Assembly (NCBI RefSeq): GCF_000009905.1
Contig: NC_006177.1
Location: 620,001-684,000, forward strand
Direction of reading: 5' to 3'
Length of the DNA: 64,000 nucleotides
DNA from: Symbiobacterium thermophilum IAM 14863
Lineage (GTDB): Bacteria; Bacillota; Sulfobacillia; Symbiobacteriales; Symbiobacteriaceae
The stretch's first letter is position 1. Each line of letters opens with the position of its first letter. The notes below the pieces were generated by a model that saw only the letters and a list, made by a program, of their open reading frames with translations, did not search any database and was not told the DNA's origin. Shown one piece after another: positions 18,750 through 26,694 of the stretch. The translations under genes were made by a program, and so were the position numbers.

Positions 18750-20042
18750 ATGCGAGACAAGGTTCGCCAGCAGGCGGCAGAACTGGAGCGGGAGTGGAGG
18801 ACGAACCCGCGGTGGGCGGGGGTGGAGCGGCCGTACTCGGCGGAGGACGTGGTGCGCCTGCGCGGATCGTTCCAGGTGGAGTACACCCTGGCCCGGCGGG
18901 CCGCCGAGAAGCTCTGGCACCTCCTGCACACGGAGCCGTACGTCCCCGCCCTGGGGGCGCTCACCGGTAACCAGGCGGTCCAGATGGTCAAGGCGGGCCT
19001 GAAGGCCATCTACCTCTCCGGCTGGCAGGTGGCGGCCGACGCCAACCTGGCGGGGCAGATGTACCCGGACCAGTCGCTGTATCCCGCCAACTCCGTGCCC
19101 GCGGTGGTCCAGCGCATCAACAACGCGCTGCGCCGGGCCGACCAGATCGCCTGGTCCGAAGGCAGGGACGACATCGACTGGATGGTCCCGATAGTGGCTG
19201 ACGCCGAGGCCGGCTTCGGCGGGCCGCTCAACGCCTTTGAGCTGATGAAGGCGATGATCGAGGCCGGGGCGGCCGCCGTCCACTTCGAGGACCAGCTGGC
19301 CTCCGAGAAGAAGTGCGGTCACATGGGCGGCAAGGTGCTGGTTCCCACCAGCCAGCACATCCGGACCCTGATCGCCGCCCGGTTGGCGGCGGATGTCATG
19401 GGCGTGCCGACCCTCATCGTCGCCCGGACGGACTCCCTGGGCGCCAACCTGCTCACCAGCGACATCGACCCGCGGGACCGGGAGTTCATCACCGGCGAGC
19501 GGACGCCGGAGGGATTCTACAAGGTCCGCAACGGCATCGAGGCGGCCATCGCCCGGGGGCTGGCCTATGCTCCGTACGCCGACCTGATCTGGTGCGAGAC
19601 CGCTACCCCGGACCTGGACGAGGCGCGGCAGTTCGCCGAGGCCATCCTCTCCCGGTACCCCAACAAGCTGCTGGCCTACAACTGCTCGCCCTCGTTCAAC
19701 TGGAAGCGCCACCTGGACGACGACACGATCGCCCGGTTCCAGCGGGAGCTGGGAGCGATGGGGTACAAGTTCCAGTTCATCACCCTGGCGGGTTTCCACT
19801 CGCTCAACGCCTCGATGTTCGAACTGGCCAGGGGCTACGCCCGGGAGGGCATGACGGCCTACGTGAGGCTGCAGGAGAAGGAGTTTGCGCTGGAGCGGGA
19901 GGGTTACACCGCCACCCGGCACCAGCGGGAGGTGGGCACCGGCTACTTCGACGAGGTCGCGCAGGTGATCTCGGGCGGCGCCTCCTCGACCCTCGCGATG
20001 CGGGGCTCGACGGAGGAGCAGCAGTTCAACGTGGCCGACTAA
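18750..20042 (+). CDS. aceA: Isocitrate lyase
   Basis: 430 residues. [11 protein letters not shown] near 190 contains the catalytic Cys of the KKCGH signature; '[23 protein letters not shown]' and '[17 protein letters not shown]' are substrate- and metal-site blocks. It cleaves isocitrate to glyoxylate and succinate for growth on acetate or fatty acids, which fits the fadD and fadF genes further along. ATG 18750 lies behind GGGGAGGTATAGGAG. No classical terminator is visible; hairpin array 2 begins about 140 bp downstream. Confidence 0.95.
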   Translation: MRDKVRQQAAELEREWRTNPRWAGVERPYSAEDVVRLRGSFQVEYTLARRAAEKLWHLLHTEPYVPALGALTGNQAVQMVKAGLKAIYLSGWQVAADANLAGQMYPDQSLYPANSVPAVVQRINNALRRADQIAWSEGRDDIDWMVPIVADAEAGFGGPLNAFELMKAMIEAGAAAVHFEDQLASEKKCGHMGGKVLVPTSQHIRTLIAARLAADVMGVPTLIVARTDSLGANLLTSDIDPRDREFITGERTPEGFYKVRNGIEAAIARGLAYAPYADLIWCETATPDLDEARQFAEAILSRYPNKLLAYNCSPSFNWKRHLDDDTIARFQRELGAMGYKFQFITLAGFHSLNASMFELARGYAREGMTAYVRLQEKEFALEREGYTATRHQREVGTGYFDEVAQVISGGASSTLAMRGSTEEQQFNVAD

Positions 20043-20537
20043 AGCTGCGCAAGCCAGCCGTTCACGCCCGGATCCGGCGGGGGCTGCGTGCTGCGGTTGT
20101 GGGTTCCCTGTCCCGGCGGCGGGGTGTCACAGGCGCTCGATCGGGCGCCGTGCCCTCGCCGCCGGGGCTTTCGTGCTGGTGACGGCCGCGGGAGGTCCGG
20201 CGGTGGGGCGGTGGTTGGCCGTGGGGGAGTCCGTTTCACTTGGTCGGCGGGTCGTCGTTGGCACAGAAGTGCACTTTCCGAGGCGCCTTGTGCCACAAGG
20301 GATGCGGGGATTGCGGTGCCGGAAGCGCTCGTGGCCCAAGGGATTGCGGAAAGTGCACACTCGTTTCACTGACGGGGCGCTGGCGGAGGAAGGTCGGCAG
20401 GTGGGGCGGTGGTTGCCGTGGGGGAGTCCGTCTCACGCGGTCGGCTGGTCGTCGTTGACACAGAAGTGCACTTTCGGAGGCGCCTTGTGCCACAAGGGAT
20501 GCGGGGATTGCGGTGCCGGAAACGCTTGTGGCCCTAG

Positions 20538-22272
20538 CTCAAGTTTCGCGTGAATAACCCGCACTCCGTACAATGGAAACCCATTGAAAAAGCATCAGTC
20601 TGAACCAATGATACATGGTGGGATTTGCCCCTCTTAAACCACCATGTGGAGGTTCGACTGATGCAGTCTCATGGTACGACGCCCGAAGTCACTGCGCAAG
20701 CCATCAAATGCACCACCCGGCATGGTTTTCTTGTCGCTCTTGGTTGGGTAGCGCAAAGGCTGAACCTGGTTGACGTGTTGAACCGGCACCTGCGGATCAA
20801 TCAGAAGACCTACACCCATACGCCGGTCGACAAGGTAGTCGAGGCGTTGGTTGCCATTCTCGGCAACTGCCGCTACATGAAGGACCTGAACTTCGATCCC
20901 GAGCCGCTGGTCGCCGACCCTGCCGTAGCTCAAGCCTGGGGGCAGGAACGCTTTGCTCACTTCTCCACCGTCTGTGCGACCTTCAGCAAACTAACGGAGG
21001 AAAACGTTCAACAACTTTCCGATGCACTGGCGGAGATCCAGGCTCCCCTGCTTCAGCAGGAGGTTGCGGCGGTGGCTGGCCCAGACCGGTCCGGAATGGT
21101 CATCGTGGACATCGACCTCACCGGCCAGAAGGTCCGGGGAGAGACCAGGCAGTACACCGGTACCGACTTTGGCTACATCCAGGGGCAACTGGCCCGCGGC
21201 TATCAGATCGCAGCCGCCTTCCTCACTGGAAAGCAGCAGCGCTTTGCCATCGACGGCCTTCTCAAGTCCGGTAAGGCCAACAGCCGCTCTGGCGCCTGCC
21301 TGCTCGAACTGATCCCCAGGGTGGAAGCCCGGATCGGCCGCCCCCTGCGGCGGGTGGAATGGGTTGAAGCATGCCTGGCTCAGCAGAAGGTGCGGGTCCG
21401 GCAGTTGCATCAGGCATTACAGACGGTATCGGGCAAGGGCAGCGCCCGGCGGAAACAGAAACTGCAGTCCGAGTTACAGGAGACGGTCCAGGTCATCCGT
21501 GAACTGAACCATCGGCTCCGGCAGTACAGGCAGGACAATCAGACGAACCCGGCTCCCCTCCGGATCGTGCTGCGAGCCGACAGCGCCTTTGGCACGCCGG
21601 AGGTGATCCAGCGGCTGCTGGAGCTGGGATACGAGTTCACCATCAAGTCCTACTCCGGAAGCAATCCCGCCTACAAGCGCCTCTTCGACGCCGTGCCGGC
21701 GGAGGGCTGGGTTGAAGTCGAGAAGAACCGGTTTGCCTCCGAAGCCGTTGCTGTGCCTGGCCCAACGCTGCTCGCACCGTATCCGGTGCGGCTTGTCGCC
21801 ATGCGCCGCTGGAATACGGATGGCCGGGAAGTCCGCAGCGTGATCCTGACCACGCTCCAAACCGAGGCGCTAACCATGACAGAGGTCGTGAAACTCTACC
21901 ACGGACGCCAGACCATCGAAGCCGGATTCCAGGAGTGGAAGGGAACGTTTCACTTTGGTGCACCCCGGCTGCGCAAGTACGAGGCCAACGCCGCCTTTAC
22001 GCAGCTCGTCCTGTTTGCCTTCAACCTGGTGCGTTGGGCCTGGCGCTATCTGAGCACCTCCTCGTCCAAACTGGCCGAGGCCAAGAGTCGACTCCTGGTA
22101 CGGGTAGCGGCCCGGTGCCGGGCAACCATACGGTGTATTGGTGACACGCTGCGGCTGGTGTTCAGCCGGGGTACTCCCCTGGCTGGAGCGGAGATTACCC
22201 TGAACCGGGCCGTTTCTTACCAATGCACTTTTTCAACACCACGAATGTCGAGTTGTTCGCGTGAAACTTGAG
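20538..22272 (+). mobile_element. Insertion sequence (DDE transposase, IS4/IS1380-like), 1,735 bp, inside hairpin array 2
   Basis: Terminal inverted repeats: the left end CTCAAGTTTCGCGTGAATAAC and the right end, read inward, CTCAAGTTTCACGCGAACAAC match at 18 of 21 positions. They are flanked by CTAG on both sides (20534-20537 and 22273-22276), read as a 4-bp target duplication. A single transposase gene fills the element. Its GC content is visibly lower than its neighbours'. The interrupted array continues in register on both sides, so insertion happened after the array formed. Confidence 0.88.
20661..22271 (+). CDS. Transposase of the DDE type (IS4 superfamily, IS1380-like)
   Basis: 536 residues. 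'GMVIVDIDLTGQ' holds the first catalytic Asp, 'VLRADSAFGTPEVIQ' the second, and LYHGRQTIEAGFQEWKG is the Y-(2)-R-(3)-E-(6)-K signature with the catalytic Glu. A helical segment near 240-285 (rich in Gln, Arg and Leu) precedes the second Asp. ATG 20661 has GGAGG 8 bp upstream; a TTG at 20625 lies before that site. The stop codon lies inside the right terminal repeat. The frame is intact, so the element may be active. Confidence 0.9.
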   Translation: MQSHGTTPEVTAQAIKCTTRHGFLVALGWVAQRLNLVDVLNRHLRINQKTYTHTPVDKVVEALVAILGNCRYMKDLNFDPEPLVADPAVAQAWGQERFAHFSTVCATFSKLTEENVQQLSDALAEIQAPLLQQEVAAVAGPDRSGMVIVDIDLTGQKVRGETRQYTGTDFGYIQGQLARGYQIAAAFLTGKQQRFAIDGLLKSGKANSRSGACLLELIPRVEARIGRPLRRVEWVEACLAQQKVRVRQLHQALQTVSGKGSARRKQKLQSELQETVQVIRELNHRLRQYRQDNQTNPAPLRIVLRADSAFGTPEVIQRLLELGYEFTIKSYSGSNPAYKRLFDAVPAEGWVEVEKNRFASEAVAVPGPTLLAPYPVRLVAMRRWNTDGREVRSVILTTLQTEALTMTEVVKLYHGRQTIEAGFQEWKGTFHFGAPRLRKYEANAAFTQLVLFAFNLVRWAWRYLSTSSSKLAEAKSRLLVRVAARCRATIRCIGDTLRLVFSRGTPLAGAEITLNRAVSYQCTFSTPRMSSCSRET

Positions 22273-23150
22273 CTAGGGGTTGCGGAAAGTGCACACTCGT
22301 TTCACTGACGGGGCGGTGGCGGAGGAAGGTCGGCAGGTGGGGCGGTGGTTGCCGTGGGGGAGTCCGTCTCACTCGATCGGCTGGTCGTCGTTGACACAGA
22401 AGTGCACTTTCCGAGGCGCCGTGTGCCACAAGGGATGCGGGGATTGCGGTGCCGGAAGCGCTCGTGGCCCAAGGGGTTGCGGAAAGTGCACATTCGTTTC
22501 ACTGACGGGGCGCTGGCGGAGGAAGGTCGGCCGGTGGGGCGGTGGTTGCCGTGGGGGAGGGTGCCTCACTCGGTCGGCTGTCCGTCGTTGACACAGAAGT
22601 GCACTTTCGGAGGCGCCTTGTGCCACAAGGGATGCGGGGATTGCGGTGCCGGAAGCGCTCGTGGCCCAAGGGGTTGCGGAAAGTGCACACTCGTTTCACT
22701 GATGGGGCGGTGGCGGAGGAAGGTCGGCAGGTGGGTCGGTGGTTGCCGTGGGGGAGTCCGTCTCACGCGGTCGGCTGGTCGTCGTTGACACAGAAGTGCA
22801 CTTTCGGAGGCGCCTTGTGCCACAAGGGATGCGGGGATTGCGGTGCTGGAGACGCTTGTGGCCCAAGGGGTTGCGAAAAGTGCACATTCGTTTCACCGGT
22901 CGGCGCGGGCGACGGGTGAGCCCTGGACAAGGCGGTGGCGACATGGCGACGAGCGACCAGCGGGGCGTGACAGGTGGCCGGGTGCCGCGATATCCGAGAA
23001 ACGATTGTGCGGGTCATGGGAATCGCATCCTGGTTCCGGCGAGGCTACGGGAACCCGAGTCGGTTTCTGCGGGTCGATGGAACCCGTGTTGGCAGACTTC
23101 GGGATCGCGATGTGGTGGGGATTGGTTTGACAAAAGGCATAAAGTTCTTG

Positions 23151-23179
23151 TTGACTTTACCGCGGTATCAGGGTAAAAT
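23151..23179 (+). promoter_or_regulatory. Sigma-A promoter of the tRNA-Asn gene
   Basis: TTGACT (23151-23156), a 17-bp spacer, and TAAAAT (23174-23179), 14 bp before the mature tRNA 5' end. One of the clearest promoters in the window. Confidence 0.85.
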
Positions 23180-23193
23180 ACGAACGTGTTCAT

Positions 23194-23268
23194 TCCGGCG
23201 TAGCTCAGCGGTAGAGCGTCCGGCTGTTAACCGGAGGGTCGTAGGTTCGAATCCTACCGCCGGAGCCA
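23194..23268 (+). tRNA. tRNA-Asn (GTT)
   Basis: Acceptor TCCGGCG pairs with CGCCGGA, D-arm GTAGCTCAGCGGTAGAGC, anticodon loop CTGTTAA (GTT), T-arm GTAGGTTCGAATCCTAC, discriminator G and encoded CCA. It is 75 nt with a T-tailed terminator 8 bp downstream. Confidence 0.96.
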
Positions 23269-23276
23269 GGTATGTG

Positions 23277-23299
23277 CAGGCGGGAAACCGCCTGTTTTT
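23277..23299 (+). terminator. Intrinsic terminator of tRNA-Asn
   Basis: CAGGCGG, loop GAAA, CCGCCTG, then TTTTT. Confidence 0.93.
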
Positions 23300-23319
23300 G
23301 CATGTCCGCCGGGGCGATC

Positions 23320-23348
23320 TTGTGAAACGCCTCCCCGTCGCGTAAAAT
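23320..23348 (+). promoter_or_regulatory. Promoter of the tRNA-Met gene
   Basis: TTGTGA (23320-23325), 17-bp spacer, TAAAAT (23343-23348), about 10 bp before the tRNA. The -10 box is identical to that of the tRNA-Asn promoter. Confidence 0.78.
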
Positions 23349-23357
23349 GCTCTATGC

Positions 23358-23433
23358 GGGCCCTTAGCTCAGCGGTCAGAGCTGCCGGCTCATAACCGGT
23401 TGGTCGTAGGTTCGAATCCTACAGGGCCCACCA
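23358..23433 (+). tRNA. tRNA with CAT anticodon (elongator Met most likely)
   Basis: Acceptor GGGCCCT pairs with AGGGCCC, D-arm TTAGCTCAGCGGTCAGAGC, anticodon loop CTCATAA, T-arm GTAGGTTCGAATCCTAC, discriminator A and encoded CCA. The anticodon stem GCCGG/CCGGT lacks the three consecutive G-C pairs of initiator tRNA and the first acceptor pair is intact, so it is not fMet. A lysidine-modified Ile2 identity cannot be excluded from sequence. Confidence 0.94.
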
Positions 23434-23455
23434 GAGGAATCCAGGGGGAGAGGGC

Positions 23456-23491
23456 GTGGCCCGGAGACTGTTTCAGCAGTCCCCGGGCCAC
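23456..23491. terminator. Long hairpin between tRNA-Met and the convergent SDR gene
   Basis: GTGGCCCGG pairs with CCGGGCCAC, continued by inner GACTG/CAGTC around a T-rich loop. It is symmetric enough to serve both convergent transcripts but has no U-run. Confidence 0.55.
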
Positions 23492-23524
23492 GTCGCGCCT
23501 CCGGGCAGGATGGAGCCGTACTGG

Positions 23525-24328
23525 TCAGGCGAGACTCAGGCCGCCGTCCACGCCGATCACCTGGCCGGTCAGCCAGTGCGAACCGGGCGCGGCGAGGGCG
23601 ACGATCCAGGCTGCCACATCGTCGGGTTCGCCCCGGCGGCCAAGGGGGATCTGCCTCTTCTCCGCTTCTTTGATGGACGCCACCACATCTTCCGGCAGCC
23701 CTGATCTCGACAAGATGGGCGTTTCCGTCGGCCCGGGGGCGACGGCGTTGACGCGGATCCCGTAGGGCGCCAGTTCCAGGGCCCAGCAACGGGTGAGGTG
23801 ATCGAGCGCCGCCTTGCTCGCCGCGTAGTGGGCAACGTTGGCGGCCGCCTTGTGCCCGTAGGTGCTGGAGACGTTGATGATCGCTCCGCGGCTCTCCTTG
23901 AGCCACGGGAGCGCTTCCCTGACGAGGTTGATGGGGCCGAAGACGTTGGTGGCGAAGAGCTGGGCGGCGGTTTCCGCGCCGACCTTCTCGAACGGACCGG
24001 AGGCGAACATTCCTGCGTTGTTCACCACGACGTCGATCCGGCCCCAGAGCTTTGCGGCTTCCTCGACAACACGCCGGGCGTCCGATGCGACGGTCACATC
24101 GGCCGTGACGCCCCGGATGCCCGGCGCAGCGGCCTCGGTCTCCCGCAGCGGCTCAGGACGCCTCCCTGTGATGAGCACCTTCGCACCCCGGCGTGCGCAG
24201 GCGAGCGCCGTGGCGCGCCCGATGCCGGTGCCGCCTCCGGTCACGATCACGACAAGCCCTTGAAGCTCCTGGTTCCCTCTCCTTGCCGGCGCGTTGGACA
24301 CGCTGGCGGCGACGTCCGAGGCGCTCAT
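23525..24328 (-). CDS. Short-chain dehydrogenase/reductase
   Basis: 267 residues. Nucleotide motif TGGGTGIG near 30, NNAG near 104, YAASK near 165, and 'WLTGQVIGVDGG' at the end place it in the classical FabG-like SDRs. The substrate is not predictable. ATG 24328 lies about 11 bp after GGGGAAGGGG. It lies directly downstream of the disrupted merR gene, on the same strand and apparently under the same MerR-type promoter, so MerR-controlled expression of this reductase was probably the original arrangement. Confidence 0.85.
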   Translation of the reverse strand: MSASDVAASVSNAPARRGNQELQGLVVIVTGGGTGIGRATALACARRGAKVLITGRRPEPLRETEAAAPGIRGVTADVTVASDARRVVEEAAKLWGRIDVVVNNAGMFASGPFEKVGAETAAQLFATNVFGPINLVREALPWLKESRGAIINVSSTYGHKAAANVAHYAASKAALDHLTRCWALELAPYGIRVNAVAPGPTETPILSRSGLPEDVVASIKEAEKRQIPLGRRGEPDDVAAWIVALAAPGSHWLTGQVIGVDGGLSLA

Positions 24329-24683
24329 GCGGTCTCATCCCCTTCCCCGCGATCCTGACGGCGATGCGTGAGCTGATCTTTTCGAGCTGCAGGATGCGGT
24401 TGCGAATTTCATTCAGCTTGTCACGGTACATGTTGCGGGCCACCTCACACAGCTGGTGGCCGTGAACCGGATCGCCCAGGCAGTGGGCAATCTGTTGGAT
24501 CTCCTTCACGGTGAACCCGACCTCGAGGAGTGCACTGATCTCCTGCACCCGCCTCACGGCGCTTTCGTCGAACTCCCGGTAGCCGTTCTCGAGGCGTTGG
24601 GCGCCCAGAAGGCCCATGTTGTCGTACTAGCGCAAGGACCGGATGCTCACGCCGGTCCGCCTGGCCAGCTCGCCGATACGCAT
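24153..24683 (-). pseudogene. MerR-family regulator interrupted by an in-frame TAG at codon 19
   Basis: From ATG 24683 the frame reads MRIGELARRTGVSIRSLR, then TAG (24627-24629), then YDNMGLLGAQRLENGYREF and the rest of a MerR HTH plus dimerisation helix (VRRVQEISALLEVGFTVKEI). In MerR proteins the motif is LRYYD, so TAG stands in place of a Tyr codon: a single-base nonsense mutation in the DNA-binding helix. The frame also runs on past the normal end (about 120-130 codons) into the SDR gene, to a stop at 24153, so the original stop may be lost too. A sequencing error is an alternative. Restart at ATG 24617 would give a protein lacking half the HTH. Confidence 0.82.
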
Positions 24684-24706
24684 CTCATTTGAACCTCCCG
24701 GGGGGT

Positions 24707-24738
24707 ATTGTAAACCCTGACATGGGTGTCAGGGTCAA
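24707..24738 (-). promoter_or_regulatory. MerR-type promoter/operator upstream of the merR pseudogene
   Basis: On the minus strand: TTGACC (-35, 24733-24738), a 20-bp spacer and TACAAT (-10, 24707-24712). The spacer contains the perfect dyad ACCCTGACA-CCCA-TGTCAGGGT (24714-24735, overlapping the end of the -35). An over-long spacer filled by a dyad is the hallmark of promoters that MerR proteins activate by untwisting DNA. The operator is intact although the regulator is broken. Confidence 0.82.
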
Positions 24739-25043
24739 GGGGGATCTGCAAAACCCGAGGGGATCTGCACAACGCGGCGACGCCGCCGCCGGACGGGGGA
24801 TGCCGTTACACCACGCACGGGACGCCCGCACCGCCGGCAGAGTCCGGCAGTCGACCCGGGTGAACCTGCTGAGTCGCGGACTCGCGGGATCCAGGACGTC
24901 TGGCACACGGATCTCGGCGGGGAGGGAACTGGCGTCCGGCGGTAGAACGTTTCAGAGCAGAGCCAACTGGCGCGGAACAGCCGCCGCCGGATCGGCGGCG
25001 GCGGGGGAGGGTGCGCGGCAGACCAGCCGACAGGAGGTGCCCC
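24739..25043. other. Intergenic region with no recognisable gene
   Basis: About 305 bp between the MerR-type promoter and the DUF2804 start. No coding frame looks real. A GC-only hairpin (GCCGCCGCCG, GATC, CGGCGGCGGC) lies near 24981-25005. AGGAGGTG at the end is the ribosome site of the next gene. Confidence 0.4.
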
Positions 25044-26038
25044 ATGAACGTCGAACGCGAACTGCTGGAGCCCGTTCCGCTCTGTGACGACCGCGGCCGG
25101 CTCAATCCCGACGCGGTGGGCTGGTCCCGCAGACCGCTGCACCGCTGCAATCTGCGGGGACACTGGCTGCGGAAGAAGCGCTGGAACTACTGGGCCATCA
25201 CCACCGAGACGCATCTGTTCTCGCTGACGGTGACCGACCTGGACTACGCCGGCCTGGGGTTTGCGTACTTCCTCGACTTCGGGACCGGCGACTTCACGGA
25301 GCAGACCGTCCTGCACCTCCTCGGCCGGGGGCTGACCCTGCCGGACGACGTGGAGGGCGAGGTGCGGTTCGACGACGAGAAGATGCGGCTTTACATGTAC
25401 GACGACGGGGAAACGGTCCGGCTCACCGCGGCGAGCCCGGATTTCGGCGGGGTGCCCATGCAGGCCGATTTCACCGTCACCCGCCCGCCGGAGCAGGAGT
25501 CGGTGAACGTGGTCATCCCGTGGAGCCGGCACCGGTTAAGCAGGAGGCCCTGCCGGCCCGGGGGGAGGTGCGGCTCGGCGATCGGCGCATCCCCTTTGAG
25601 GGCTTCGCCTGCCTGGACTTCGGGCGGGGCGTCTGGCCCTACCGGGGCTTCTGGAACTGGGCCGCCGCTTCAGGCGTGCAGGGCGGCCACACGATCGGCC
25701 TCAACCTGGGCGGCGGCTGGACCGACGGGACCGGCATGAACGAAAATGGCTTCGTGGTGGACGGTCGGGTCACGAAGATCCACGACGACCTGAACTTCGA
25801 GTATGACCCCGCGGACTTCATGCGCCCCTGGCGCATCCGCACCCGGGAGACCGACCAGGTCAACCTGCTCTTCGAGCCCTTCTTCGAGCGGGTGGCGCGC
25901 ACCGACGCGCTGGTCGTGCGCTCGGAGGTCCATCAGATGATCGGCCGGTTCAGCGGCTGGGTGACGACGGAGGCCGGTGAGCGCATCGCCATCGAGCGGA
26001 TGGTGGGCTGGGCCGAGGAGCACCGCGCCCGCTGGTAG
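25044..26038 (+). pseudogene. DUF2804 family protein, frameshifted
   Basis: ATG 25044 behind AGGAGGTG opens a frame reading LLEPVPLCDDRGRLNPDAVGWSR to 'SVNVVIPWSRHRL', the N-terminal half of a DUF2804 protein. The C-terminal half continues in a different frame from about 25525: 'VKQEALPARGEVRLGDRRIPF', 'ACLDFGRGVWPYRGFWNW', 'HTIGLNLGGGWTDGTGM' and ending 'GWAEEHRARW'. The shift falls at 25525-25540, where the family has a few more residues between IPWS and KQ, so a small out-of-frame deletion is likely. Both halves are well preserved, so the lesion is recent or an assembly error. The family's function is unknown. Confidence 0.85.
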
Positions 26039-26590
26039 GCCGGCGGAGTCGGTCCGCACCCGCCACCGGACCTCCAGGCGGGTGTCCTTCTTCACCCGCG
26101 GCACGGCGATGACGTGATACGGCTGCGTGACTGCCTGGGTGACGGGGCGCCCCGGGGCGGGGCGCAGCTCCAGGGCCGTGACCCGCAGGCTGTCGCCCTG
26201 CGGCGCCACGTCCGTGATGTAGAGGCTGTATCCGCCGGTGGGCCGCTCGCCGGCGAAGAGCGCCACCACCGAGGAGCGGCTGAAATCCACCGGGGGCAGG
26301 GCGGGGGGCGGGTCGAAGCGGCTGGCGTGGCGCCGCCAGAGGGCTTCCCACTCGGCCAGGCTGGTGATGAGCGCAGCCTCCTGCGCGGTGATGCCGCTGT
26401 GAGTTCCCCGGGCCAGGGTGGTGAACGTGCCCGTCGCGGCGGGCGAGCCGCAGGCCGAAGCGAGCGCAAGCAACGCCGCGAACAGGGTCCGCAGCAACCG
26501 GGATCGGGACTTGGACAGGGCTGCCGGCAGCGCCGCCGGGAGCCCGGGCCGGCAGATCAGGAGGGGTCTGGTCCGGGCCATTCGCTGCAC
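25670..26590 (-). CDS. PrcB-like lipoprotein with an unusual antisense C-terminal extension
   Basis: 306 codons. Signal peptide with Arg-rich N-region and 'LFAALLALASAC' lipobox (Cys near residue 47) marks an exported lipoprotein. 'HSGITAQEAALITSLAEWEALW' and 'VDFSRSSVVALFAGERPTGGYSLYI' to 'TQPYHVIAVPRV' match the PrcB C-terminal domain found in exported protease-associated proteins. The domain ends near residue 185; the frame then runs a further 120 codons, largely antisense to the DUF2804 gene (369-bp overlap), with no family resemblance. That tail is probably an accident of a lost stop in GC-rich DNA. GTG 26590 follows GAGGGAGG. Confidence 0.68.
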   Translation of the reverse strand: MQRMARTRPLLICRPGLPAALPAALSKSRSRLLRTLFAALLALASACGSPAATGTFTTLARGTHSGITAQEAALITSLAEWEALWRRHASRFDPPPALPPVDFSRSSVVALFAGERPTGGYSLYITDVAPQGDSLRVTALELRPAPGRPVTQAVTQPYHVIAVPRVKKDTRLEVRWRVRTDSAGLPAGAVLLGPAHHPLDGDALTGLRRHPAAEPADHLMDLRAHDQRVGARHPLEEGLEEQVDLVGLPGADAPGAHEVRGVILEVQVVVDLRDPTVHHEAIFVHAGPVGPAAAQVEADRVAALHA

Positions 26591-26694
26591 AGTCAGGCCT
26601 CCCTCGGTTTTTTGCTCAGCTTTCCCGAAGTTCGGGGCGACGAACCGGGGGGCGGAGCGAATCCTAACCTGCGATCGGAGGGCTTGCCAACGCG

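Larger units (their letters stand above)
20180..22900. repeat. Hairpin array 2: five tandem units, 197-bp period, split by an insertion sequence
   Basis: Units are anchored by GAAGTGCACTTTC at about 20267, 20464, 22399, 22596 and 22793. Spacing is 197, 197 and 197 bp, and 196 across the split once the insertion sequence and its target duplication are removed. Each hairpin is about 92 nt: GTGCACTTTCCG pairs with CGGAAAGTGCAC (12 bp perfect in copies 1 and 3), with an inner CCTTGTG/CACAAGG stem-loop. A conserved spacer of about 105 bp follows (ending in GTCGTTGACAC). A period of 197 breaks the frame, so overlapping open frames are not genes. I see no gene in 22901-23150, between the array and the tRNA-Asn promoter. 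Confidence 0.9.

Noticed and set aside
20180-22900. CRISPR array
   Set aside because: Both the repeats and the intervening stretches are conserved among units; CRISPR spacers must differ. No cas gene is in the window.
23358-23433. Initiator tRNA-fMet
   Set aside because: The CAT tRNA has a normal first acceptor base pair and lacks the three G-C pairs in the anticodon stem that mark initiators.
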